A DNA stretch of 64,000 nt from Pseudoalteromonas byunsanensis (GTDB lineage: Bacteria > Pseudomonadota > Gammaproteobacteria > Enterobacterales > Alteromonadaceae), in contig NZ_MNAN01000037.1 of NCBI RefSeq assembly GCF_001854475.1, positions 286,762 through 350,761 of the forward strand. Direction: 5' to 3'. The notes under the pieces were generated by a model. It searched no databases. It was given only the letters and a program-made list of their open reading frames with translations, and was not told the origin of the DNA. The position numbers were made by a program, and so were the translations under genes. This document shows positions 34,616 to 43,128 of this stretch, one piece after another. How positions within the stretch are numbered: position 1 is the first letter of the stretch; each line of letters opens with the position of its first letter.

Positions 34616-35125
34616 TTATAAACCTGTCACCTTAGACAGATGCGTACTCAAACTTAGGTCAATTTGACTACTTGGCGCCATTAATTCCACCAGTGCATCA
34701 TCAAAGTCTCCTTTACTAAAATGGTCATATATATTGTTCGATAACGCATACGGCTCACTAGGCATTCCCAAAAATGGAAAGATCATTCTATCGAGTTCAC
34801 CATCAGCATCTTCATCATGAATCACATTAATGGCATATTTACCGGCGGGTACGTTTTCAAAAACAACGACTGTGTTTGGAGCTACTGGAACAACTGCTTT
34901 TTTAAGGAAATACTGTGCTTTGGGATCATTAAAGTTTAAATCAGCGTGATAGTCAGCACTATTGTCGTGAATCATCACCAAAAGCTGTCCTTCATCGCTT
35001 TTTACATTACTAATGTTTACAATCAGCCGAGTGGCATCTCCTGCTATATTATTTACGCTTTGCTTACTAGTTGATTGGCAGCCAATCAATACTATGGCAA
35101 CCACAATCATCAATATATTTCTCAT
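34616..35125 (-). CDS. DUF2141 lipoprotein
   Basis: 169 residues with a lipoprotein signal (IVLIGC, Cys at about 16). The body fits DUF2141: VNISNVKSDEGQLLVMIHD, VVVFENVPAGKYAINVIHDE, DADGELD, and FLGMPSEPYALSNN. These are small beta-rich envelope proteins of unknown function. The lipobox lacks an Asp at +2, so outer-membrane sorting is expected. Monocistronic. Confidence 0.85.
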   Translation of the reverse strand: MRNILMIVVAIVLIGCQSTSKQSVNNIAGDATRLIVNISNVKSDEGQLLVMIHDNSADYHADLNFNDPKAQYFLKKAVVPVAPNTVVVFENVPAGKYAINVIHDEDADGELDRMIFPFLGMPSEPYALSNNIYDHFSKGDFDDALVELMAPSSQIDLSLSTHLSKVTGL

Positions 35126-35259
35126 GTTTATCTCCTTATATTTTGAGTGATTAAATTAACAGCTCTATGCCTTGATAAATATGATTGAAGCTAGGTATTT
35201 TTGTAAAAAAGTGTAATGTTTTTAGCTCGATGACAACCGATATTGATAAGGCTTTTAGA

Positions 35260-35535
35260 ATGACTAAACCCCGTATTACCATACATTACTGCGTACTATG
35301 CCAATGGTTACTACGCAGTGGCTGGCTTGCCCAAGAGTTACTTTCGACATTTTCTGACGAACTGCAAGAGGTCGCGATTGCTCCTGCTTCAAAAGGAGTA
35401 TTCAAGATTTTTTATAATCAAGAGCTGATCTGGTGTAGAGAAAAAGACGGGGGCTTTCCAGAGGCCAAAATATTAAAGCGCAGAGTTAGAGATAAGTTAG
35501 ATCCATCCAGAAATCTAGGACATATTGATAATTAG
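35260..35535 (+). CDS. SelT/SelW/SelH (Rdx) family protein
   Basis: 91 residues from the ATG at 35260, which has AAGG eight bases upstream; an ATG at 35230 would add ten residues. ITIHYCVLCQWLLRSGWLAQ holds the CxxC redox motif of the selenoprotein-W-like thioredoxin fold, here with cysteine rather than selenocysteine. FPEAKILKRRVRDKLDP is the conserved end. Rdx proteins are thought to act as thiol redox proteins in the cytoplasm; the partner is unknown. Confidence 0.88.
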   Translation: MTKPRITIHYCVLCQWLLRSGWLAQELLSTFSDELQEVAIAPASKGVFKIFYNQELIWCREKDGGFPEAKILKRRVRDKLDPSRNLGHIDN

Positions 35536-35735
35536 ACCATTAAAATAAACTCATTTCGATTGATTATTAATCAACATTTAGTTAATTTAAATAAGACCTT
35601 TTAAACCAGGCATTAATAACATAAGGTTAACTTTAACAAACAGCATACATTCGCCGTTGTTTTGCAATGTTTTCGATATGCTGTTATAAAACATATAAAA
35701 TAGGTACATCCATACAAACTGGATCAATAACAAAA

Positions 35736-36227
35736 ATGAAATTCCGTTTTAGCCATTTTGAATTTGACTGCGAAGCTTTAGTTTTAACCAATAATGGTAA
35801 AGTATTCTCGCTAAATGAAAAACCTGCCAAATTACTGGCCTTACTGCTTATGAATGCTGAACATATTCACAGCAAAGATGAAATACTAGAAGCCGTCTGG
35901 CCGGGCCGCGAAGTGACTAATCAAGTCGTTTTCCAAAGCATTGGTCACCTCAGAGCGTTATTCGGTGATGATGCTATCAAAACATTTTCTCGCAAAGGCT
36001 ATCAATGGCAACTACCTTTGAGCGAGGTAAGCGATGAAGAAGTAGCAGAAGTGCCTTCACCAACCGTTGAAACTTCAAATTCAACGCAGAGTAATGTCGG
36101 TAACGACAATAACTCAACAGCATCCTCACCTGCAAATGACGCAACCGCTAACACATCGAAACCGGCATGGCCTTTGGCTGCGGCAACTTTACTTGGATTA
36201 CTCGCTGGCGCATATTTTTTTGTGTGA
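35736..36227 (+). CDS. Membrane-anchored winged-helix (OmpR/CadC-type) regulator without a sensor domain
   Basis: 163 residues from the ATG at 35736. An N-terminal OmpR-type winged helix (about 1-100) has FDCEALVLTNNGKVFSLNEK and the recognition region REVTNQVVFQSIGHLRALFG, ending in FSRKGYQWQL. A Ser/Asn/Thr-rich linker (about 110-142) follows. The last 20 residues are one membrane helix (PLAAATLLGLLAGAYFFV) ending right at the stop. ToxR/CadC proteins carry a periplasmic sensor after this helix; here none exists. A perfect hairpin overlaps the stop codon. Targets are unknown. Confidence 0.82.
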   Translation: MKFRFSHFEFDCEALVLTNNGKVFSLNEKPAKLLALLLMNAEHIHSKDEILEAVWPGREVTNQVVFQSIGHLRALFGDDAIKTFSRKGYQWQLPLSEVSDEEVAEVPSPTVETSNSTQSNVGNDNNSTASSPANDATANTSKPAWPLAAATLLGLLAGAYFFV

Positions 36228-36246
36228 CTCTTTTTTTGAGTCACAC
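36222..36246 (+). terminator. Hairpin overlapping the stop codon of the winged-helix gene
   Basis: GTGTGACTC and GAGTCACAC are perfect arms around a T7 loop, with the TGA stop inside the left arm. No T-run follows, so it may be a regulatory or stability hairpin rather than a terminator. Confidence 0.45.
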
Positions 36247-36273
36247 CCAATAATCTAGAGATAGCAAAGCAAT

Positions 36274-36813
36274 ATGCTTAAAAATTCAGATTGTGGACTC
36301 ATTGTTGTTGATGTACAAGGCAAACTTGCTAGGGTAGTTGATAACAGCGAACAGATGTTGCAACAGATCAGCACGCTTATCCAAGGGTGCCAAGCCCTTG
36401 GTTTGCCTATTATCTGGCTTGAGCAAACACTTGATAAACTAGGTCACACAGTACCTGAGTTAACAAAGTTACTAAACGCTGAGCAAATTATTACAAAAAC
36501 AACATTTAGTGGTTTCCTAAATCAAGCGTTTAGAACAAGACTGGCCAATGAGAACAAAAGCCATTGGCTTGTTTGTGGCATTGAGGCACACATTTGCGTC
36601 TACCAAACAGCATTGAGCCTGTTGAACAATAGGTTTGGCGTATCCTTGATAACGGATGCAATTGCTTCTCGAAACCCAGAGCACAAACAACTTGCCATAC
36701 ACAAGCTTGCGCACAGCGGTGCACAGCTCAGTAATGTAGAAATGGTTTTATATGAGCTACTCGCCGACTCCGAGCACCCTGACTTCAGAACAATATTGCA
36801 GTTGATCAAATAA
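36274..36813 (+). CDS. Isochorismatase-family cysteine hydrolase
   Basis: 179 residues. The catalytic triad is visible: Asp in IVVDVQGKL (about 13), Lys in IITKTTFSGF (about 76) and Cys in VCGIEAHICVYQTA (about 109). It belongs to the YcaC-like branch, whose members hydrolyse amides or imides; the real substrate is unknown. It lies 46 bases after the winged-helix gene on the same strand and may share its transcript if the hairpin does not terminate. Confidence 0.9.
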   Translation: MLKNSDCGLIVVDVQGKLARVVDNSEQMLQQISTLIQGCQALGLPIIWLEQTLDKLGHTVPELTKLLNAEQIITKTTFSGFLNQAFRTRLANENKSHWLVCGIEAHICVYQTALSLLNNRFGVSLITDAIASRNPEHKQLAIHKLAHSGAQLSNVEMVLYELLADSEHPDFRTILQLIK

Positions 36814-36819
36814 CGGGCG

Positions 36820-37191
36820 CTATTTCGTTGAGTTGGCCAATTGTTTATTGAAAACCTTAAAAATACCTCTTGTGATTAAACCCTCTTCAACAGTGTAAAT
36901 ACAGAGCATCTCGACACAGCCTAGGCCTTCTGCAAAGTTACGAGTGATTTTTTCATGATCGATCACCACATTGTCATACACTGTTCTACTCAGTAGCTCA
37001 GCCTTGAGATCCGGTTCTAAAAAGCGCTCAGCAATCGTGGCCTGAATTGCCTCTCTTCCCGAGGCGAGAATCATACCATCTGTGGTTTGCTGAACTGCAT
37101 TAGCAGCGTATGTTTGTGCCCAGGCAGCTGCATCTTTTTGGTTATACGCTTTGAGTTGCCTGTCGACAACCTCAACAACTGCGTCATTCAT
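36820..37191 (-). CDS. SnoaL/NTF2-like domain protein
   Basis: 123 residues with the NTF2-like cone fold signature: VVDRQLKAYNQKDAAAWAQT at the start, then LASGREAIQATIAERF and a beta-rich end. Most family members are small hydrolases, isomerases or ligand-binding proteins. No catalytic residue set identifies a reaction here. It is convergent with the isochorismatase gene, six bases apart. Confidence 0.8.
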   Translation of the reverse strand: MNDAVVEVVDRQLKAYNQKDAAAWAQTYAANAVQQTTDGMILASGREAIQATIAERFLEPDLKAELLSRTVYDNVVIDHEKITRNFAEGLGCVEMLCIYTVEEGLITRGIFKVFNKQLANSTK

Positions 37192-37273
37192 GAGTTTCTT
37201 TCCATGGTCTAAATTGCAGAAAATAATATTACTTAAGCCAATTTAATACTTTTCCTGTTGGCTGGAAAGATAT

Positions 37274-38089
37274 TTATTGTTCGCCAAGCTCAATAGCTTG
37301 GTTTGCCAGAACAGCCTGCAAAGCCTCATCCATTTTTTCAATAAAATCATGTTTGTACGGATACCTATCCAAAGCGTCTTTAACGTATCCAATATGCGCA
37401 GTGCGCTTTAAAACGACACGGTCTTCTTTAATTTGACTTAAATCTAATTCCGGGTGTATTCGCTTAAGATTTCTTAATCCTAATAACGTGGAAAGCCTAT
37501 CGTTAACGTAACAATCAATGCGATTTTTCGCCAATTTCATCACATTCGAAAACGTGTCTTTATTTTCCCAGAGTCTAATCTTACTTTGCTGGTAAGCTTG
37601 CCTTAGGCCATCATCTAGAATCATATAACCCGCATTCAACCCCACATTAATGGGGTGAGCTGTTGTATCTTCAGAATCTATCTTCTTTAATGAAAAACCT
37701 TGATTACAAAATGCCACCACAACTTCCTCAAGAAGTGGAACCGAATAAGGCCAAATAAAAGGTCTACGTTTGATATGCTTGTATGGTGGCATTAACGCAA
37801 ACGCTTCACCATCTTGTAATGCTGAAACACCTCTTTTCCAAGGTACAGGATGTAATTCAACTAAGTACTTATCGTCAATAAGCTGTGCTGCTTGTTTCAC
37901 TAAATCAACATAGATCCCCTTTAACTCTCCATTGCTTAGATATGTATAAGGGGGGTAACTCTCGTCCACTAGAATCGTGACACGATATTGCGGATTTGCC
38001 TCACTTTTCAAAGTGAAACACGCGCATATAGCCAGCAATATACCCAAGCGGATGAGTGATGCTAATTTATTCTGATACCCTGAAATCAT
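37274..38089 (-). CDS. Periplasmic substrate-binding protein, SBP_bac_3 type
   Basis: 271 residues from the ATG at 38089 with AGAAG upstream; the frame extends nine residues further to 38116. Signal peptide to about residue 32, then YRVTILVDESYPPYTYLSNG, GIYVDLVKQAAQLI and VPWKRGVSALQDGEAFALMP of the family-3 binding-protein fold. There is no transporter nearby. It is distinct from the relative at 9291-10049. In this lineage such orphan proteins are common; the ligand is unknown. Confidence 0.82.
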   Translation of the reverse strand: MISGYQNKLASLIRLGILLAICACFTLKSEANPQYRVTILVDESYPPYTYLSNGELKGIYVDLVKQAAQLIDDKYLVELHPVPWKRGVSALQDGEAFALMPPYKHIKRRPFIWPYSVPLLEEVVVAFCNQGFSLKKIDSEDTTAHPINVGLNAGYMILDDGLRQAYQQSKIRLWENKDTFSNVMKLAKNRIDCYVNDRLSTLLGLRNLKRIHPELDLSQIKEDRVVLKRTAHIGYVKDALDRYPYKHDFIEKMDEALQAVLANQAIELGEQ

Positions 38090-38373
38090 AAATATCTTCT
38101 CGGTTGAACTACACACATACCCTTGATGTACCTGTCGCGACTATCTGTTGGCACCGATTCTTAAGTCTCATTAAAACTATAGCTCATACATTTAGAGTGT
38201 GTTCTGATGCGCTTCACTTCACAAAGTCAGAAATAAAATAGTGACAGAATCCATGAAAGGATTTTGCCACACTGCGGTGTAGGAAAAACTTAAATGGCGG
38301 CATCAACAAAAGCGCTCTGCGTACCGAGCACTTACTATAATTCTGTTATTCGTAGTGATTTACAGGTATAGCA

Positions 38374-39531
38374 ATGAGATTCACTCTTCCTTATCCGTTA
38401 CCCACAGTAGCACTGACTTTTTTGCTATTTAGTCCAACTCTTGTTGCCACTGAACGCACTGTAACTTGGGCTGATATTGAAGCCATCGAATCCCAACTGG
38501 CAGAGCTAAAAGAGCTTTTTCTAAAGCAAAATTCGAAAACTCTCATTGCTAAAACCACTAACTCCACGCCCCCTGTTAACACACAGCAAACTACCCAGCA
38601 AGAACATACTCAAGTAAATATGTACGCAACGATAAGGCCGACACTAAGTATGATTAATGAGCAGCCACATAGCTACTGGGATGTCGCTGATGCATTGTCT
38701 CACGCTGGTTTTAAGGTGACTCAGGAATTTGCCAATGATTGGTCAGCAGAACTCCATGGAGAATGGAGCATTGATTTGGCCAATGAAGGTAACTTTGGCA
38801 AATCTCGGCGCGCGTACACCGCTCTCAGTACGCCCTTAGGCCGCTTTGGCATAGGCAAGCAAAGGCCACCTCAGTACCTTTTTATTGCCGAATATGTGGA
38901 TATTTTCAACCACGCTAGTAGCCCTTTTGCATATGACCCACAAAGTATTTTCTTTGTCGACAATTTAATATCTTACCGTTTAGACCGTAAACCCTTTACT
39001 TTCATCGCTGTAGGCCAATACGCAGGCACTCATGGCGACAAGCAAACCGATCTGTTTAATATGGGACTAAGCTATGATACAAAAGCGTTTCATGCAGCCC
39101 TCACTTATCAGCAAAACGATGTATTTGCAGATGAGGATCACATAGGTGAAAACAGAATTTGGGCAGCATCCTTAGCCTATCAGTTCAGTAATCGTTTCTA
39201 TGCGGCAATGTCATATCAGGCAAAGGACTACCGTCGGACTACTTTCGAAGTTCCCCGTAAAGGACATACTTTTGATTTATCTTTAGCGTACCTATTGGCC
39301 AAGGGCTACAAAATTAAAACAGGCGTGTTCGAGTTTGATGACGGTTATCAGGGCAGTAACACTAATCACCAAAGTTTTGATGGCTTTAACATCACATTAG
39401 AGTGGCTACCCACTCCCCCATTGAGAGTTCATTTGGAATATTTAAACAAATCTTTCTTCTATCAGGCTGACATAGAGTCTATATCTGTCGGGATACGGTA
39501 TGATTTTAAACAGAATTGGCTGTTCAACTAA
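38374..39531 (+). CDS. Outer-membrane porin with N-terminal coiled coil
   Basis: 385 residues with a signal peptide (to about VAT, residue 26). A short helical segment WADIEAIESQLAELKELFLK, likely a trimer-forming periplasmic coiled coil, and a Thr/Gln-rich linker precede a beta barrel that ends in FKQNWLFN. AYTALSTPLGRFGIGKQRPP is typical of the gram-negative porin family. General diffusion or a selective channel cannot be distinguished. CAGGT precedes the ATG. Confidence 0.82.
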   Translation: MRFTLPYPLPTVALTFLLFSPTLVATERTVTWADIEAIESQLAELKELFLKQNSKTLIAKTTNSTPPVNTQQTTQQEHTQVNMYATIRPTLSMINEQPHSYWDVADALSHAGFKVTQEFANDWSAELHGEWSIDLANEGNFGKSRRAYTALSTPLGRFGIGKQRPPQYLFIAEYVDIFNHASSPFAYDPQSIFFVDNLISYRLDRKPFTFIAVGQYAGTHGDKQTDLFNMGLSYDTKAFHAALTYQQNDVFADEDHIGENRIWAASLAYQFSNRFYAAMSYQAKDYRRTTFEVPRKGHTFDLSLAYLLAKGYKIKTGVFEFDDGYQGSNTNHQSFDGFNITLEWLPTPPLRVHLEYLNKSFFYQADIESISVGIRYDFKQNWLFN

Positions 39532-39632
39532 GCTTGTAATTTAGCCGAAGGTAAATCGGTTTCTGATAAAGAGCACGATGTCTGGCTTGCCGAATTAGCA
39601 AGCCAATACTTAATTAACTTAATCCCTTAATG

Positions 39633-40214
39633 TTAAAAACGATATGTAAAACCTACCGCTGTGCTCTGCCATTTCTGATCACCCGAGATAAAGTCTGGCA
39701 GAATTTGGTGGTCTATAAAAACATCAATATTGTCATTCAACTGGTACTCCAACCCAACTCCATAGCTAAGCCCATCACGCGTCCAATTACTTTCGCTATG
39801 GTAGCGCACTACTTCATTACCGCCTTCATTTAATACTAACCCTTTATTTTCAAATGTAACTTTAGAGCGTGTGTACCCTGTTAACCCATACACATTCAAC
39901 CCATCTGCAATAGGGTAGGTTAGCTTAAGCAACAGTGAAGTTTGTAAGTCAATATCTTCCTTAACAGAACGTTTTGTATTAGGTGCTGTGTACTCCATGT
40001 CCATTCCAGATATCCCTGTTGCAAATCGACTCTCAAAAGCAACATACTCATTAAATTCATACCCTACTACGATCCCCGCCGCATCATAGCCATAACCAGG
40101 AATATCAATATCTTGATGATTATAAAGAGCACCTACATAAACATCACTTGCCACTGCATTTTGGGTAAAAGCCGCTCCTAGCATGATCAGGGCAGCAGGT
40201 AATAACACTTTCAT
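39633..40214 (-). CDS. Small outer-membrane beta-barrel protein
   Basis: 193 residues from the ATG at 40214 (AAAAGGAC site); the frame runs 13 residues further without a signal. Signal peptide ends at AVAS (about 23). The mature part starts DVYVGALYNHQDIDIPGYGY, and alternating strands finish with STAVGFTYRF, the terminal Phe of barrels of the OmpA/OmpW-like porin family. The role is unknown. It is convergent with the porin gene at 38374. Confidence 0.85.
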   Translation of the reverse strand: MKVLLPAALIMLGAAFTQNAVASDVYVGALYNHQDIDIPGYGYDAAGIVVGYEFNEYVAFESRFATGISGMDMEYTAPNTKRSVKEDIDLQTSLLLKLTYPIADGLNVYGLTGYTRSKVTFENKGLVLNEGGNEVVRYHSESNWTRDGLSYGVGLEYQLNDNIDVFIDHQILPDFISGDQKWQSTAVGFTYRF

Positions 40215-40828
40215 TTTTAGTCCTTTTAAAAAAGTTTTGATTAATAATTCCACTTTGCTAGAAATACTAACAATTGAGCTTAAATTAACTTACATTTCAG
40301 TAAATTACTGTTCTAGAGTGTAAAAAACTGTTCAAGTTATGGGGCCACAGACGAGAGAGCCTATTCGATGGAACCTATTTATTAGTTCTTCATATCTAAG
40401 AGAACGTAGCGAATTACTACTATTATCCCTAGATTGGACAAGTAAGTAGCTAACTCTAAGGTAGAAATGAATGAATACGCTCACTTTCACCTTACATGTG
40501 AGACGTCTAGTGATATTTTTATCCGTTTATTTACGAGGCGAATAAACCCAATTCACCTTTTCTAAGCTCAAGTCTTGCCAAAATTCCCAAAGCCACATTA
40601 CTAGCACATTGACATATAGCTAATACAGCTGTTCAGCTTTGTAAAAGCTCACAGTTTGTAAAAGTTTTCATAGTTAAGTTTTACCACCGTTTGCGCTTTT
40701 CGTTATGCTTAATAGGCTTTAAAGTCAGGGGATAAATATCGAAAAGTTGTAAATCTATTATTTGCGGAGCTTCTGTTTTTTAGCTACTTTTTAAGCACTG
40801 CCTTTAAATTAAGTGCTAAGGAAAACGT
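40215..40828. other. Large non-coding interval before the signalling cluster
   Basis: About 610 bases without a convincing gene. A 36-codon plus-strand frame from an ATG at 40338 has no ribosome site. The interval probably carries the divergent promoters of the barrel protein and the signalling operon; no operator was recognised. Confidence 0.3.
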
Positions 40829-41941
40829 GTGAAGATATTGTCCGTCGATGATAATCCGCAAAATAGAGCTGTGTTAGAAAAAGCGCTCAGTAAACAATAT
40901 GATATTGTCTCTTCCGACGGTTCTGAACCTATTATTCCACTACTTGAACAGCACAAGCCCGACGTTATACTGATGGACATCATGCTAGGACAACCGTTCA
41001 ATGGCTATGATCTAGTTAAAGAACTTCGAGCAGCCCCTGATTTTGAAAACTGCGAAGTGATTTTTATCTCAGCTTTAACCTCAAGTGAAGACAAACTCGC
41101 TGCATATGGCTGTGGGGGTGACGACTACATTGCTAAACCAGTCGACTTTAAAGAGTTAAGAGAAAAACTCAAGCGCGTCGAATTGCGTATTGAGGAGCGA
41201 AACTCTCTCAAAGAACAGTATGAAATGGCCTCTACCACAGCCTTCACATCAATGCAGCAAGCCAGTGAATTAGGAGAGTTGGTCACCTTTTTCACAGAGA
41301 ACCTGGAAGTCACAGACATCAAGATCTTATTTAACAACATTAAACGCTTTTTCAGTAATTCAGGTGTTAACTGCTGTGTTGAATTTAGGATAGCGAGTGA
41401 GTTCTATCAATTCCCTGAGCAGAGCATCACTGACCTAGAAAGGGAGATCCTAGAGTTAGGCCGCAAGGCAAAGCGCATCACTCCATTTGGCTCCAATATG
41501 CTGTTTAATTCACCGCAATGTTCCATGCTTGTTAAAGGGCTTCGTATTAACGATGAGGATGTGATTGGTCGTATTCGCGATAATTTTGCCATTCTGCTAA
41601 CCATTGTGGACAGTCGTATCGATTTTATTGAGGGGCAAATAGAGAAAAACAATATTCGTAAAAAAGCACTAAACAACCTCAAGAGCCAACTCATGGACGA
41701 TTTTGGCACTATAAAAAACCTGTGTGAAAGTCAGGACAATAAAATCGTAAAACTGGTAAACGACTTGTCCCAAGCAGTTCAGTTAAAAATCATTACATTA
41801 GGCCTTGATGAAGACCAAGAGTCAGAACTCATGTGTTTAGTCGATGAGACTAAAGACATTGTTGAAGAAACGCTGGGCTTATCATTCGTGATTGAAGACA
41901 AGCTATTCAATATTACAGAGCGACTAAAGGCAGTTGAATAG
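40829..41941 (+). CDS. Response regulator with unrecognised C-terminal domain
   Basis: 370 residues beginning with GTG. The receiver domain (1-120) has LSVDDNPQNRA, the phosphorylatable Asp in VILMDIMLGQPFNGYDL (about 51) and the conserved lysine in IAKPVDFKEL. Residues 120-370 are mainly helical with a central alpha/beta region and match no output domain I know; there is no HTH, GGDEF, EAL or HD motif. It heads a four-gene same-strand cluster with 65 bases to the next gene and is probably a phosphorelay partner of the two hybrid kinases downstream. Confidence 0.85.
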   Translation: MKILSVDDNPQNRAVLEKALSKQYDIVSSDGSEPIIPLLEQHKPDVILMDIMLGQPFNGYDLVKELRAAPDFENCEVIFISALTSSEDKLAAYGCGGDDYIAKPVDFKELREKLKRVELRIEERNSLKEQYEMASTTAFTSMQQASELGELVTFFTENLEVTDIKILFNNIKRFFSNSGVNCCVEFRIASEFYQFPEQSITDLEREILELGRKAKRITPFGSNMLFNSPQCSMLVKGLRINDEDVIGRIRDNFAILLTIVDSRIDFIEGQIEKNNIRKKALNNLKSQLMDDFGTIKNLCESQDNKIVKLVNDLSQAVQLKIITLGLDEDQESELMCLVDETKDIVEETLGLSFVIEDKLFNITERLKAVE

Positions 41942-42006
41942 ACTAACCACTTTTTAACTCAACAACTTCGGGCACGTCTCGAACATTACAATCAGGCTTA
42001 AACACA

Positions 42007-43062
42007 GTGAAAGACTTAAGAAGCGACTCTATTATACTTGCTATAGATGATAATCCGACCAATCTAAAACTATTGCACAGATTACTCAGTGCAAAAGGGT
42101 ATAACCATGTCCATCTGTTATCTGACTCTAGAGAGGCGCTCGCTACATATCAAAGGATTGAACCGGATCTGATCTTACTAGATATAAATATGCCATATAT
42201 GAATGGCTTCGATGTTATGGATGCGCTGTTTTCTTTGCAAGAACCTCTTATGGCCCCCATTGTCGTTATTTCCGCCCAGCAAGGCTCAGAAACGACTCTG
42301 ACCGCTTTGGAGAAAGGGGCTAGAGACTATATAACCAAACCTTTTGAGAAAAATGAGCTATTAATGCGTGTTCAGAACCTGCTAGATGCACATTTAGCCC
42401 ATAAGTTGCTCAACAATCAGGCTCTAGTACTTGAACAAATGGTGGAACACAGAACCCGTGAATTGAACGATACTCGCCTAAGCGTCGTACAACGTTTAGG
42501 TATGGCCGCAGAATATAAAGATGAAGAAACGGGTAATCATATTTTACGGATGAGCCATATATGCCAATTACTCGCTCAGAAGATGGGTTTACCGCAAAGG
42601 GAATGCGAGCTGATCTTACATGCCAGTCCTATGCATGATATCGGCAAAATTGGCATACCTGACTCAGTACTTTTAAAGCCAGGTCGGCTAGATGCTCATG
42701 AGTGGGAAGTCATGAAAACGCATGCACAAATAGGTGGGCATTTATTGGACAATGATGACTCTGAACTGATGATTATGGCCAGAAATATCGCCTTAACTCA
42801 CCACGAAAAGTGGGATGGTACAGGTTATCCGAATGGCTTAAAGCAAGAAGACATACCGATAGAAGGGCGGATAGCCGCCGTAGCGGACGTGTTTGATGCA
42901 TTAACTTCACAAAGACCATATAAAAATGCTTGGAGTATTGATGAAGCAATTCATTATATTAAAACCCACAGCGGCCATCAGTTTGACCCTAAGGTTGTTG
43001 ATGTGTTCATCGCCCACATAGATGACGTCTTAGTGATTAAGAATCAATTTCAAGATGATTAA
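42007..43062 (+). CDS. Response regulator with HD-GYP cyclic-di-GMP phosphodiesterase domain
   Basis: 351 residues from a GTG start. Receiver: LAIDDNPTNLK, LILLDINMPYMNGFD (Asp about 58), TKPFEKNELL. A short helix leads to the HD-GYP domain with DEETGNHILRMS, MHDIGKIGIPDSVLL and HHEKWDGTGYPNGL, all catalytic residues intact. It should lower cyclic-di-GMP when phosphorylated. It has the same architecture as the protein at 18728 but with clear divergence, so the two are paralogues, not a recent duplication. It lies between the REC protein and the first hybrid kinase. Confidence 0.93.
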   Translation: MKDLRSDSIILAIDDNPTNLKLLHRLLSAKGYNHVHLLSDSREALATYQRIEPDLILLDINMPYMNGFDVMDALFSLQEPLMAPIVVISAQQGSETTLTALEKGARDYITKPFEKNELLMRVQNLLDAHLAHKLLNNQALVLEQMVEHRTRELNDTRLSVVQRLGMAAEYKDEETGNHILRMSHICQLLAQKMGLPQRECELILHASPMHDIGKIGIPDSVLLKPGRLDAHEWEVMKTHAQIGGHLLDNDDSELMIMARNIALTHHEKWDGTGYPNGLKQEDIPIEGRIAAVADVFDALTSQRPYKNAWSIDEAIHYIKTHSGHQFDPKVVDVFIAHIDDVLVIKNQFQDD

Positions 43063-43128
43063 CAAAATAAGCATGGACATAGCGGTGCAACCACCACTCC
43101 TTTGCAAAAATACAGGGGTAACATAAGC

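Noticed and set aside
38954..38963. Exact TTGTCGACAA inside the porin gene, like the prp operators
   Set aside because: It codes VDN within a barrel strand, far from any promoter of a metabolic gene; taken as chance.
40338..40448. 36-codon plus-strand frame in the interval before the signalling cluster
   Set aside because: No ribosome site, no family and too short; left as non-coding.
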